Assembly (NCBI GenBank): GCA_963836915.1
Contig: CAWILH010000002.1
Location: forward strand, 2,666,001-2,730,000
DNA: 64,000 nucleotides
Origin: Cryomorpha sp963836915
GTDB taxonomy: Bacteria > Bacteroidota > Bacteroidia > Flavobacteriales_D > Cryomorphaceae
Direction: 5' to 3'
The position numbers and the translations under genes are program-made. Shown here piece by piece: positions 55,079 to 64,000 of the stretch (position 1 is its first letter; each line of letters begins with the position of its first letter). The notes below the pieces were generated by a model. That model did not search any database. It was not told the DNA's origin and worked only from the letters and a program-made list of their open reading frames with translations.

Positions 55079-56434
55079 TTACTCACGGTAAATTCTCGTC
55101 CAGCCATCCGAACCGAGTGAAAGGAGTGTGACCGTTTGGGGTTGAAACTCATTCAGGTTCAGATTGGAGATCGAATTAAAATCTAAGTTATCCCCTCCAA
55201 AAAATATTCGAACGTTGGTTACAAACGGCCCTGTCCCCGTCTTTCGCACGATCAAGACCCGTCCTTGGCAATCTACCGCCGCAGGTAAGTCTATAGTAAT
55301 CTGGGCAGAAGCAGGTGGCGCCACCTTGCATACGATGATATGGTCTGTTTCGGTTACAATATAGGTGATGGGCGAGCTGGTGCTTTCAATGATCTGATAT
55401 CCAAAGCCCAAGGAAGTATTGATCTGCAGTGAGCTATTAAAAGCGCCAGCCCCGATCACAACCTTTTCAGGAATGTTTCGCATTACGCTGGTATCCGGTG
55501 CAATAGACCAATCTGCATCCCGTCTAATGGATGATAGATCAACTTGAAAATTGCTAGCCCCTTCGGTAATGGAAAGGGTAGAATCATTGCTCAATTCCAA
55601 GGCGGTGATTTTCTCATTTTCAGGATCGGCATCAGCATCATTGATAAGGCTGCTGAGATTTACGAACCAGTTCTGCACTTCATTGAGCTGTAATCCATTG
55701 TCCACGAACGTGAAGCTGGTGATAGCTTCATTGTTAGGATCGGCATCGGCATCGTTTATGAGGGAGCCCAAATTTTGCGAAAGCACAGAGCCCCCCTGCT
55801 GAATGATAGAGAGCTCTGCCAGATCTTCATCAAATATGAAATCTTCAACGAGCTCGTTTGTAGCATCGCTATCACCATCGACGTCGGGCAGCAAGCTTGA
55901 CAAGTCGGCCGTGAAGCCGCCGCCGGGCTGTGACAGCGTAAGAGTGGTATTATCGGGATCAAATGTAAAATTGGTCACCAATTCATTTTCCGGATTGGCG
56001 TCGGCATCATCACTATTGGTCACCGAGCCGGCGTGCAATGCATACGGCACTGATAGGAATTGCATGGTGCCCAAAGATTCCATTCCATTGCCGGCATCGA
56101 TATCCAAGGCTAGCCAGTGACTTGCCGTGGCCCAATCAATGCCCGCAAAACTACCCGAAATAGCGTCGCCATTGCCAATACGCAAATTGATAATGCCATA
56201 GGCATTCGTTTCTATATTATCGTGGTTCTCTTGATACACTATCATTCCGTTTGGGCTATCTTTCAATATCTTGACCGAAAGAAAAACCGATTGATTTGAT
56301 AATTCCACTCCTGTTTGCAAATTTCTCGCTACCGCTTGGTAGTTGATAAATTGGGGCGATTGAGCTCCGGCCTGCAGCATTGCCAATAGGGCAAACACTA
56401 TAAGCCATAGATTCAATTTTACTTTCAAAATCAT
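55079..56434 (-). CDS. Repeat adhesin-like exported protein with DADADPxNE motifs
   Basis: 451 residues: signal peptide (ending LQAGAQ); a conserved N-terminal domain (INYQAVARNLQTGVELSNQSVF to MESLGTMQFLSVPYALHAG, residues about 28-135) common in Bacteroidota surface proteins; then about five acidic repeats with D-A-D-A-D/N-P-x-N-E (or DGDSDATNE) motifs alternating with short beta segments; then a globular C-terminal domain (ITYIVTETDHIIVCKV). The acidic motifs resemble calcium-binding repeats and phage-tail-fibre-like stalks. No T9SS CTD was recognised. It ends one base before the type B CTD gene. Exact role unknown. Confidence 0.75.
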   Translation of the reverse strand: MILKVKLNLWLIVFALLAMLQAGAQSPQFINYQAVARNLQTGVELSNQSVFLSVKILKDSPNGMIVYQENHDNIETNAYGIINLRIGNGDAISGSFAGIDWATASHWLALDIDAGNGMESLGTMQFLSVPYALHAGSVTNSDDADANPENELVTNFTFDPDNTTLTLSQPGGGFTADLSSLLPDVDGDSDATNELVEDFIFDEDLAELSIIQQGGSVLSQNLGSLINDADADPNNEAITSFTFVDNGLQLNEVQNWFVNLSSLINDADADPENEKITALELSNDSTLSITEGASNFQVDLSSIRRDADWSIAPDTSVMRNIPEKVVIGAGAFNSSLQINTSLGFGYQIIESTSSPITYIVTETDHIIVCKVAPPASAQITIDLPAAVDCQGRVLIVRKTGTGPFVTNVRIFFGGDNLDFNSISNLNLNEFQPQTVTLLSLGSDGWTRIYRE

Positions 56435-56537
56435 GCATCCTTATTGAATTTACCAAGTTAGTTCAATCGGAGCAATGACTTTCTGCATCGGGGTCAAAAT
56501 GTTAACAGTGCCGCGTGGGTTGTTTTTTTACTCTTAT

Positions 56538-58821
56538 TTAATAAACCGTAGCCCAACCTTCGGCACCTAAGCTTATAACTATGATCGCATTATCACTATA
56601 AAAAGCGTAGTCCCTTAGAACCGACAGTCCAGCACTTCTGTTTACATTAAAACCCTGCCAGTTTATGTTGACTTGAGCATTACTTGGTACATCACGGATG
56701 CGTTTGACAAATATTACCCTTCCCAAACATGTAGTTGGATTGGGCATGGTGATATTAATGGGATTCGAATTATTTAAAATACAGGCGATGAAATAATCGC
56801 TTTGTGAGACGTTATGAGATTGGCCAGAGTAAAGAACTCTAGTAGAATGGCCAACAGATCCATTGAGATGAACGCGGCTCGCTCCTACACTGCCTCCCAC
56901 ACCCACATTGTTATTGGTCACGGCCAGTTGCGCACTCCCAGTATTAGTTCTGACGCTCAAAATATTAGGCAGATTTGCGGTGTTTCGCACGTCCAGAAGA
57001 GCACTTGGCGTAGCATCACCAATACCCACTCGATCGGTGATATTATAAACTGCATTGGTAGAAGTTGATTCAACCCAATCTTCTGGAGGGTTGATCTCGT
57101 CAAGCAAAGGCGCCAAGTCTACCGTGCTCATCTGCCCGCCTTCGCGAATGTTTAGTGTAGTACCTGTCAATGTGGGAAAACCGGCGTCGATCCGTTCATT
57201 GTTCGGGTCGGCATCGGCATCATCCTGAGCAAAATCGCTTATCGGGACGAAGAAGGTAGTGCCGCCACCATTCTGTCCGAGCTTCAAATTTCCACCCGTT
57301 ACTTCGAGTGAGCTTACGTGCTCATTTCCGACGTTTGCATCGGCATCGTCGCGGTAAGTTTCCAGATTTACTTCCAGTGGTGTCGATAGCCCTGTGATGG
57401 AAAGAATCCCACCCGAATGCTTCAGGTTCTGTAATTCATTCTCACTATCTGCATCGCCATCATTGGTATTGATCGTATAGTTGGTGCCCGCTTCCGCGAA
57501 AGTGTAGATGCCCGCAGCAGAAGAGAAACCCGTGATCTTTTCATTGTTCGGATCGGCATCGGCATCGTTGGTGGCCAAGTCTGTAAGCGGGATGGAAAAG
57601 CTCGTGCCCCCGCCAAATTGCGTAAGGTTCAGATTGCCCGATGAAACCTCGAAGGAGCTCACGTGCTCATTGCCGATATTCGCATCGCCATCATTGGTAT
57701 TGATCGTATAGTTGGTGCCCGCTTCCGCGAAAGTGTAGATGCCCGCAGCAGAAGAGAAACCCGTAATTTTTTCATTGTTAGGGTCGGCATCGGCATCGTT
57801 GGTGGCCAGGTCTGTGAGCGGGATGGAAAAGCTCGTGCCCCCGCCAAATTGTGTAAGGTTCAGATTGCCCGATGAAACCCCGAAGGAGCTCACGTGCTCA
57901 TTGCCGATATTCGCATCAGCGTCATTTCTGTAATTCTCAAGATTTACCGCAAGGGAAGGGACAACCCCTGTAATGGAAAGAATGTCACCCGTCAAGCTCA
58001 GGTTCTGAAGCTCATTGGAGCTATTGGAATCCCCATCGTTTACGTCGATAGAATAATCGGTGCCCGCTTCGGAAAAACTATAGATGCCACCGCTCACTGA
58101 CCAATCGATGATTTTTTCATTGTTGGGATCAGCATCGGCATCAGGGCCGCTCTCACCGGCCAGTGAAGAAAGATCAACGGAATGCTGAAACCCGGCTTCA
58201 CCGATCTTCAGGATTGCACTCTCAGGGTCGAATTCAAATTCTTCTATCAGCTCATTTGATGCATCGGCATCTGCGTCATCACGCAGGCTGCTTAAATCGG
58301 CAGTGAGTATATTCTCTCCTTCGCTGACGCTGAGCAGGCCATTGCCACTAAGATCAATTGAATTTATAAGTTCGTTTTGGTCGTCGGCATCGGCATCATC
58401 CACGAAAGTGGCGGTAGTAGCGTGCAATGCAAATGGCACAGAGACAAATTGCATGCGCCCCCAAAGATTCAAGCCCATCACCCGCGTCGAGCTCGATATC
58501 GAACCAAAAATTACCCTGTGACCAATCAATAGCCGAAAAGGTGCCATCCACCGCATTTCCGCCACCTATGGCGAGTGTGAACAGTCCATACAGATTTGTG
58601 GAAACATTGGGATGCTCTTCTTGGTACACGATGGCTCCATTGGGACCTGCACGCCTTATTTTGGTTATTACGAAAACGTCGGTATTTGATAGCTCGACAC
58701 CCGTTTTGGTATTTCGGGCTACGGCCTGATAGCTCACGAATGCCGGTGACTGGGCTAAGGCTCCTATGGGCGCAAGAAGCACCAAGAGCAACAATACGTT
58801 AAAAGGGGATAATCTTAACAT
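56538..58821 (-). CDS. Large repeat adhesin-like exported protein with DADADPNNE motifs (one apparent frameshift)
   Basis: Paralogue of the downstream gene: signal peptide (ending IGALAQ), the same N-terminal domain (VSYQAVARNTKTGVELSNTDVF to GDGLESLG), about ten acidic DADADPNNE-type repeats, and a C-terminal domain with HVSQSDYFIACILNNSNPINITMPNPTTCLGRVIFVKR. The frame is broken at the C run 58458-58462; removing one base joins DGLESLG to RMQFVSVPFALHATT and gives 760 residues. Two adjacent 231-bp repeats (77 residues each) at 57451-57912 are almost identical. It is the first gene of the six-gene surface operon running to 47961. Confidence 0.78.
57451..57912. repeat. Two tandem 231-bp coding repeats
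   Basis: Bases 57451-57681 and 57682-57912 are nearly identical and in frame, each encoding one 77-residue unit that includes TDLATNDADADPNNEKITGFSSAAGIYTFAEAGTNYTIN. The high identity means recent duplication, so the copy number may vary between strains. Confidence 0.85.
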
Positions 58822-58983
58822 CTTGTAGTTTAAGTTCTGCTTAAAAAAAGGAAGCTTTTAGGGAGCTCAGGCCAATTTTTAAACTAAGGGATTGGAACTC
58901 TATACGATGGGAAGTGCAAACGGTTTCGCTTTAAGCTGTAAAAAGCATTTTATTGCCAAATACCCGCTTTGAAATATCCTAGC

Positions 58984-60054
58984 CTAAAATCTTTGTTTTC
59001 GCGCGCGCTTTTCAAAGCGCGCGATATCGACTTCGGGATATAAGGGCGCGCCTTGGAGAAGATGATCTAAAAAATGCCCGGCCAAGAAAGGGGCAAGCAA
59101 TACCCCCTTGGTGCCCAAACCATTAAAAATGGAAAGCTTTGTGACGGAAGGATGCACCCCCAGAAGTGGACGGCGATCTTTTATCGTGGGCCGCACTCCG
59201 GCTTCCTGATTGATAATCTCGATGGGCAGGGTTACGCGTTTTTTCAATTTAGCTAGCAAGTCTTCTTTGGCTGTTTCGGTGGGTACTTCATTCATGCGCT
59301 CCCAACTAAATGTAGATCCGACTTTATATAGGTCATCGCCTAGCGGAAGGATGAAAATACCGGTATTCACCAACTCTTTTAAATTGAGCCCTTCGATTTT
59401 CAACGTAAGTATTTCTCCTTTGCAAAGCCCAAAAGGAAGGTAAGACCACCATTTAGAATCTGCCGCGCTATAGCCCCGGCAATCGATGAACTGCGCTACC
59501 GGAAGTTCGTTGAATTTAAAGTCAGAAAAGCCTGGAGCAGTCTCGGGCAGCGAAAAATCGGATGGATGATACACTCCCAAGTCTTGAAAATAAGTGCGGG
59601 CACTTTCCAGAAATAAATTTACATCCAGATATCCGGCATGGTTCACCACGCCCTTACCAAATGGGGGCTCCAGAAAACCATCAAAACTTTGGCCGCTGGG
59701 TGGATTTAGAAGGTAATCTTCAAAATCGGATTCTTTCTGCTTCTTGTCCCAAGATTCTTTTTCAAGCGCACTGGAATGTATGCGGTGCAAGGGCATGGGA
59801 TGATAAAAATTTGCGGAAAGCACTCCTTCACACTTGGGGTAAAAAGAAGCAAGTGCTGCGGTAAATTGATCTGCTCGCCAACCTTTATTGATCATCCGGA
59901 ATACGATGGGGTTCCAGAGTCCGGCAGCTATTCTTGAACTGGACTTGCGGTAGCCATCATCAACGATCTGCACCGAGTGGCCACGAAATAACAAAGTCAT
60001 GGCCACCACGGTTCCGGCCAAACCCTGGCCAAGTATGACAGTATTGCCTTTCAA
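58984..60054 (-). CDS. FAD-dependent oxidoreductase (DAO-type fold)
   Basis: 356 residues starting with the dinucleotide-binding motif GQGLAGTVVAMTLLFRGHSVQIVDDG. RIAAGLWNPIVFRMINKGW follows, and the FAD-binding C-terminal end GVRPTIKDRRPLLGVHPSVTKLSIFNGLGTKGVLLAPFLAGHF is typical of D-amino-acid-oxidase-like proteins. The substrate is unknown. The start is TTG at 60054 (MKGNTVILGQG); no ATG lies nearby in frame. It stands alone between the surface operon and the response regulator. Confidence 0.82.
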   Translation of the reverse strand: MKGNTVILGQGLAGTVVAMTLLFRGHSVQIVDDGYRKSSSRIAAGLWNPIVFRMINKGWRADQFTAALASFYPKCEGVLSANFYHPMPLHRIHSSALEKESWDKKQKESDFEDYLLNPPSGQSFDGFLEPPFGKGVVNHAGYLDVNLFLESARTYFQDLGVYHPSDFSLPETAPGFSDFKFNELPVAQFIDCRGYSAADSKWWSYLPFGLCKGEILTLKIEGLNLKELVNTGIFILPLGDDLYKVGSTFSWERMNEVPTETAKEDLLAKLKKRVTLPIEIINQEAGVRPTIKDRRPLLGVHPSVTKLSIFNGLGTKGVLLAPFLAGHFLDHLLQGAPLYPEVDIARFEKRARKQRF

Positions 60055-60109
60055 GAAAAAAACAGAAATAAATAGAATGTCAACAATGGGCTAGAATGAA
60101 AGCCCAAAT

Positions 60110-60499
60110 TTAATTGACTTTCGCCAGAACTTCCTTAACGATATCAGGGAGATAATTGAACTCGCGCTCCTTACTTACAAAACGCTTGGCGCCAATATTA
60201 TACGCTTCTTCAATAGTCCACTCATTATCATTATTGCTCAAGAAGATGACCGGAATATTATAATCAAAGCTTTGCATAAGCTGTATAAGGTCGAAGCCGC
60301 TAATGGATGGCATCGAGATATCTACGATCACCAAATGATAGCTGCTTTTGCCTAAGAAATTCATTGCTTCTGAAGAGTTGGTAGCCATATCGACTTCGTA
60401 GCCAGACTCTAACAGTAGTTTTCGGGTAATTTTCAGGGTTATTATTTCGTCGTCGACCAATAATACCCTTTCTAAATTTTGTTCGTTCACAAGATGCAT
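60110..60499 (-). CDS. Stand-alone response regulator receiver protein
   Basis: 129 residues forming only a receiver (CheY-like) domain: acidic pair in RVLLVDDEIITL, phosphoacceptor aspartate in LVIVDISMPSISGFDLI (about residue 59), and the conserved lysine in RFVSKERE. No output domain. It is 16 bases downstream of the Hpt gene, so the two are co-transcribed and likely a phosphorelay pair. A partner kinase is not in this window. Confidence 0.9.
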   Translation of the reverse strand: MHLVNEQNLERVLLVDDEIITLKITRKLLLESGYEVDMATNSSEAMNFLGKSSYHLVIVDISMPSISGFDLIQLMQSFDYNIPVIFLSNNDNEWTIEEAYNIGAKRFVSKEREFNYLPDIVKEVLAKVN

Positions 60500-60515
60500 A
60501 TTTTATGGAGAGAAC

Positions 60516-60869
60516 CTATGCCGAAGCCGACTGAATCTGAAGCTGTGCATCTTCAACGGCCATTTTGGTTATGGTGAATATCTGCTCTAGGTAGGAATTA
60601 ATATTCCCGAATGTTTCTTCCTTGATCTCCATCTCAACTTTTTTGAGAAGGATGACCAAATCTTTAAGCCCTAGCGGCACTGCGGCGGAGCGCATGCGGT
60701 GTACGACAAAACGTATGGTGCTCCAATCGTTTGTTTTTTGGGCAGTCGCCAGTTCTTCGGTGTCTTTGGTGGCCCGCTCCGCAAAGAGCTTGAGAATTTC
60801 AGCTACGAAAGCTTCATCATTTCCCGAGAGTCTTCTCAGGCCTTCGATATCAATTACATTTGCATTCAT
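60516..60869 (-). CDS. Histidine phosphotransfer (Hpt) domain protein
   Basis: 117 residues forming one four-helix Hpt domain. The phosphorylatable histidine is in FVVHRMRSAAVPLGL (about residue 57), matching the HxLKGxA(x)xLG-type motif with R and S in place of K and G. It should shuttle phosphate between a hybrid kinase elsewhere and the adjacent receiver protein. Confidence 0.85.
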   Translation of the reverse strand: MNANVIDIEGLRRLSGNDEAFVAEILKLFAERATKDTEELATAQKTNDWSTIRFVVHRMRSAAVPLGLKDLVILLKKVEMEIKEETFGNINSYLEQIFTITKMAVEDAQLQIQSASA

Positions 60870-60925
60870 AGTTTAAAGTGGAATTTAGCTTTAATTACGC
60901 CGGCCACATCTAAATAGTTTCAGTT

Positions 60926-62251
60926 CTATTTGCTAAAAAAAGCCCTGAACACATCCATGCCATTTGCATATAGCAATAAGGTGATCAAGATGGCAATACC
61001 CGCCAATTGCGCGTACTCCATAAATTTTGGGTTCGGTTCCCTTCCGGTAATGATCTCATAAAGCAAGAACATTACGTGGCCGCCATCAAGGGCGGGTATG
61101 GGAAGAATATTCATCACCGCCAGTATGATGGATAATAGAGCGGTCATGTTCCAAAAACGATACCAATCCCATCTGGCACCAAAAAGCTTTCCTATAGTAA
61201 TGAAGCCGCCCACCTGCTTCACCCCTTCCGAGCTGAAGAGCAGTTTTAACGATCTTACATAGCTTACCAATGTGTTCTTCCCTTCGGTGATACCAGCGGG
61301 AAAGCTCTCCAAAAAGCCATACTCCTGCTTATCGGTCTTTAAGAATTGGGTGGGAGCTATGGGCGCAAAGCCTACCATACCCAACGTATCTACATCTAGA
61401 TCCAAGGCTACCAGCGCTCCCTGCCGGTCTACTTCCACACGGGCAGATTTGCCTTTTTCTTTACTAAACTGCTCGCGCAATTCATAAAAAGAACCCGTTT
61501 CAATACCCGATACAGAAACGATCTGATCGCCCTTTTTCAGGCCGCCCTTTTCGGCGTTGGAATGTGGCAATACCGAATCTACCGCAGCCGGAAAGCGCTC
61601 GTAAAAAAGCGTCTGCACGCCCTTGGCCAGCATCTGCTGGTCAATATCGGCAGGTAGGTTGATGATCACTTCTTTGCCATCGCGCATTACATGTACCGCA
61701 CGCGCATTGCCAAAGAGCACTTCTTGATTTACTATCCCCAGGGTTTTGGGGGTTACATCGCCTACTTTTAGGATCTTATCGCCATGCTCAAACCCACTAT
61801 CCAGCATGAGGGAATCGGCATAGATGCCATAGACCAGATTTTCATTTGGGATGTACTCCTTGCCCCAAGAGAATAAAATCATGGCATAGATGAAAAAGGC
61901 CAAGATCACATTTACCGTTACGCCACCGATCATTATGATAAGCCGCTGCCATGCCGGCTTCGATCGAAACTCCCACGGCTGGGCGGGCTGCTTCATCTGC
62001 TCAGTATCCATCGACTCATCGATCATACCCGAGATTTTTACGTAGCCGCCCAGTGGCAGCCATCCGATACCGTACTCGGTACCGCCTATCTTTTTCTTAA
62101 ATATCGAGAACCAAGGATCGAAGAAGAGATAGAATTTTTCTACCCGGGTCTTAAAAAGCTTGGCTGGAATAAAATGCCCCATCTCATGGAGCACGATCAA
62201 TATCGAAATGCTCAGTATGAACTGCGCGGCTTTAATCAAGATTTCAGTCAT
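60926..62251 (-). CDS. rseP: RIP metalloprotease RseP
   Basis: 441-residue site-2 protease in the inner membrane. Zinc motif HEMGH at residues 22-26 in the first helix; PDZ domain (LPHSNAEKGGLKKGDQIVSVSG) in the middle; second active-site motif NILPIPALDGGHVMFLLYE near the C-terminus. It cleaves transmembrane anti-sigma factors and remnant signal peptides. It lies 16 bases downstream of dxr, an order common in bacteria. An N-terminal PDZ copy may also be present (YGIYADSLMLDSGFEHGDKILKVGD). Confidence 0.95.
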   Translation of the reverse strand: MTEILIKAAQFILSISILIVLHEMGHFIPAKLFKTRVEKFYLFFDPWFSIFKKKIGGTEYGIGWLPLGGYVKISGMIDESMDTEQMKQPAQPWEFRSKPAWQRLIIMIGGVTVNVILAFFIYAMILFSWGKEYIPNENLVYGIYADSLMLDSGFEHGDKILKVGDVTPKTLGIVNQEVLFGNARAVHVMRDGKEVIINLPADIDQQMLAKGVQTLFYERFPAAVDSVLPHSNAEKGGLKKGDQIVSVSGIETGSFYELREQFSKEKGKSARVEVDRQGALVALDLDVDTLGMVGFAPIAPTQFLKTDKQEYGFLESFPAGITEGKNTLVSYVRSLKLLFSSEGVKQVGGFITIGKLFGARWDWYRFWNMTALLSIILAVMNILPIPALDGGHVMFLLYEIITGREPNPKFMEYAQLAGIAILITLLLYANGMDVFRAFFSK

Positions 62252-62267
62252 GGAAGGGGATTACCGA

Positions 62268-63431
62268 TCAGGTAGTTTGGAGCTTTTTAATTTTAGATAA
62301 TGCGATGCGGCGTGTTGCCGAATCGGTCTCAAAATAATCGCTGAGCGAAGGTTTCTTAATTTCATCGACTTCGGCGAGGCATTCTTCGATGATGGAAGAC
62401 ATCTCTGTGAAGCCTATTGCCTCATCGAGAAAGGCCTGCACGGCTATTTCATTGGCAGCATTCAGCACGCAGGGAGCATTGCCACCGCGGTGCATAGCTT
62501 CATAGGCCAAGCCAAGATTCCGGAATATTTCGGGCTGTGGTTTTTCAAAGGTCAGCGAAGGATAATCCATAAAGTCGAAACGCTTAAAATCCGATTTTAA
62601 TCTATCGGGGTAAGCCAAAGCGTATTGGATGGGAAGCTTCATATCGGGCAGACCCATTTGTGCTTTCATGCTGCCGTCCTGAAATTGGGCGATGCTGTGT
62701 ATGATAGACTGTGGGTGCACTACCACATCGATCTGTTTGGGCTCAAGGCCAAAGAGCCATTTGGCTTCGATCACTTCCAGCCCTTTGTTCATCATAGAAG
62801 CAGAATCAATGGTGATCTTCGCGCCCATCTCCCAGTTGGGATGCTTAAGCGCCTGCGCTACGGTCACCGCCTTTAGTTGCGCATAGCTCATTCCCCGGAA
62901 GGGGCCGCCACTGGCCGTAAGACAAATCTTTTCAAGGGGATTGTGAAACTCCCCCGCCAAGCATTGAAAGATGGCGGAGTGCTCAGAATCTACGGGGTAA
63001 ATATTTACTCCTTTTTTCTGTGCGGCTTCGGTCACGAGTTCGCCAGCCACCACTAGCGTTTCCTTATTGGCCAATGCTATATTCTTGCCGGCAGCAATGG
63101 CGCGCATGGTGGGCTGGAGCCCTGCAAAACCGACGAGGGCTGTGAGCACGATATCGATGGATTCCATCTCTACCACTTCGGCCAAGGCATCGGCACCACA
63201 ATATACCTTGATGCCTTCATCAAAAAGCTTTTCCTTGAGTGCCTTGTATTTCGACTCATCTTGGATCACCACTACGTTGGCCTTGTACTTTAAGGCCTGC
63301 GTAGCCAGCAGATCGGCGTTGGAATGGGCGGTAAGCACTTCTACCTGAAAGGCACCGGGATGTGCCTCGATCACTTCCAAAGCCTGTGTGCCAATGGAGC
63401 CGGTGGAGCCAAGGATGGCGATGTGTTTCAT
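62268..63431 (-). CDS. dxr: 1-deoxy-D-xylulose-5-phosphate reductoisomerase
   Basis: About 387 residues. It makes 2-C-methylerythritol 4-phosphate with NADPH, the second MEP-pathway step. Signatures: NADPH-binding ILGSTGSIGTQALEVI, ANKETLVVAGELV, PVDSEHSAIFQ, TASGGPFRGMS, TIDSASMMNKGLEVIEAKWLF, HPQSIIHSIAQFQDGS and a C-terminal domain from AANEIAVQAFL. ATG 63431 (MKHIAILG) gives the usual length; an ATG five codons upstream at 63446 is also possible. ispD, the next pathway enzyme, is at 28678. Confidence 0.96.
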   Translation of the reverse strand: MKHIAILGSTGSIGTQALEVIEAHPGAFQVEVLTAHSNADLLATQALKYKANVVVIQDESKYKALKEKLFDEGIKVYCGADALAEVVEMESIDIVLTALVGFAGLQPTMRAIAAGKNIALANKETLVVAGELVTEAAQKKGVNIYPVDSEHSAIFQCLAGEFHNPLEKICLTASGGPFRGMSYAQLKAVTVAQALKHPNWEMGAKITIDSASMMNKGLEVIEAKWLFGLEPKQIDVVVHPQSIIHSIAQFQDGSMKAQMGLPDMKLPIQYALAYPDRLKSDFKRFDFMDYPSLTFEKPQPEIFRNLGLAYEAMHRGGNAPCVLNAANEIAVQAFLDEAIGFTEMSSIIEECLAEVDEIKKPSLSDYFETDSATRRIALSKIKKLQTT

Positions 63432-63746
63432 AGGGCTTTCGCTCATGGGGCGCAAAGATAGTAGTTTGTTCGGATGGATTTCCCGTCCCTGTAGATTGGA
63501 AGAAAACCAAAAACATAAGATCTAACTTTTCGGTAAAATATGTAATTCTAGCTAGAAAACCACGATTAATTAATTTCAAAATAAAATTTTATCTAAAAGC
63601 AAATATTTCGTCTAATTATCGCCAGCACAGTTTGTTATAAAATCTTAAAGTGAGTTTATAGACGATTTAGGGAATAAAACACCCGATGAAAAGGGAATAA
63701 ACCCACTTAATTTTATTACCTTGACAAAAATTCAAATACAATTATC

Positions 63747-64000
63747 ATGAAAAACACCATTCTACTCTTGGCCATCACGGCGCCCATTATTTGCTTTGGA
63801 CAAAGTACTAGACTCTATACTCCACAGGCCGGACTTTTCAGCACGCAGCAATCCTTTGACAATATCGGTATCAATAATCAGAGACCTGAGCATACACTGC
63901 ACATCCATGAAACAGGTGATCGGACCACGGCTTTTCAGATCGACCTTTTTGAGCAAGCAATAGAAACCCAACCGAATCCGCCACAAGGTCCTATTGGAAT
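63747..64000 (+). CDS. N-terminal part of an exported protein (partial)
   Basis: ATG 63747 opens a frame that runs off the window. It has a signal peptide (MKNTILLLAITAPIICFGQ) followed by STRLYTPQAGLFSTQQSFDNIGI and PEHTLHIHETGDRTTAFQIDLFEQ. The segment around GINNQRPEHTLHIHE resembles the lead-in of Bacteroidota tail-fibre-like surface proteins (an NVGIGTxxPxxxLHV-type motif). It is divergent from dxr across a 315-bp AT-rich gap holding an imperfect inverted repeat (AGTGAGTTTAT at about 63650 and ATAAACCCACTT at about 63697). Confidence 0.7.
   Translation, partial: MKNTILLLAITAPIICFGQSTRLYTPQAGLFSTQQSFDNIGINNQRPEHTLHIHETGDRTTAFQIDLFEQAIETQPNPPQGPIG

Noticed and set aside
54349..55152. Longer start for the type B CTD protein
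   Set aside because: The extension lacks a signal peptide and overlaps the upstream gene; the signal peptide begins at ATG 55077.
57422..57933. Open frames antisense to, or out of frame with, the DADAD repeats
   Set aside because: They arise from the repeated coding sequence of the adhesin-like gene and appear once per repeat unit.

Overview
The window looks like chromosomal DNA of a Bacteroidota bacterium, most likely within or near the Flavobacteriales. The evidence is indirect but consistent. There are type IX secretion (T9SS) type A and type B sorting domains, a PorP/SprF protein, PorE-like OmpA proteins, DUF5723, DUF3098 and DUF3108 proteins, a DnaG whose zinc-ribbon cysteines are replaced in the way seen in flavobacterial primases, and an ftsX-DUF3098-uppP-truB-queA gene order. 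No rRNA, tRNA, CRISPR array, prophage or insertion sequence was recognised.

Layout: 1-1733, end of an exported protein gene and a DUF5723 protein; 1734-2536, gene-poor with a lipoprotein relic; 2537-5110, arsenic resistance operon (acr3, arsC, DUF6428, arsR and a palindromic operator); 5156-7149, small membrane-protein operon with an M48 protease; 7374-9445, a lycopene cyclase fused to a Brp/Blh beta-carotene dioxygenase (retinal synthesis); 9680-18187, GNAT, MscS, dnaG, MORN lipoprotein, polyprenyl synthase, two exported proteins, rlmN; 18228-20351, a 7TM-SpoIIE phosphatase; 20523-28628, four overlapping T9SS surface-protein genes with recent internal duplication; 28678-33549, ispD-queA / truB-uppP-DUF3098-ftsX; 33656-39609, WG-repeat protein, leuS, DUF3108, M23 peptidase; 39610-41426, an intergenic block built of heptanucleotide-phased repeats; 41426-47892, purF, a giant type B T9SS protein, 3-hydroxyanthranilate dioxygenase; 47961-58821, a six-gene surface operon (two repeat adhesin-like proteins, type B CTD protein, PorP/SprF, two PorE-like proteins); 58984-63431, FAD oxidoreductase, receiver plus Hpt proteins, rseP, dxr; 63747 to the end, start of another exported protein.

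The genes divide into core housekeeping (leuS, dnaG, purF, rlmN, truB, queA, ftsX, uppP, rseP), isoprenoid metabolism (ispD, dxr, polyprenyl synthase, uppP, crtY-blh) and a large investment in secreted or surface proteins. The crtY-blh fusion implies retinal production and therefore probably a rhodopsin elsewhere in the genome.

Six genes are each split by what looks like a single-base indel (7856, 10438, 36835, about 46275, 50233, 58458). One is the essential leuS, and two involve the identical change GGCCCGG to GGCCGG, so sequencing or assembly error is the leading explanation. They are annotated here as whole genes. The most unusual structure is the block at 39.6-41.4 kb: seven 194-248 bp tandem units with heptamer-built inverted-repeat arms, then 35 back-to-back heptamers in perfect 7-nt phase abutting the purF stop codon.
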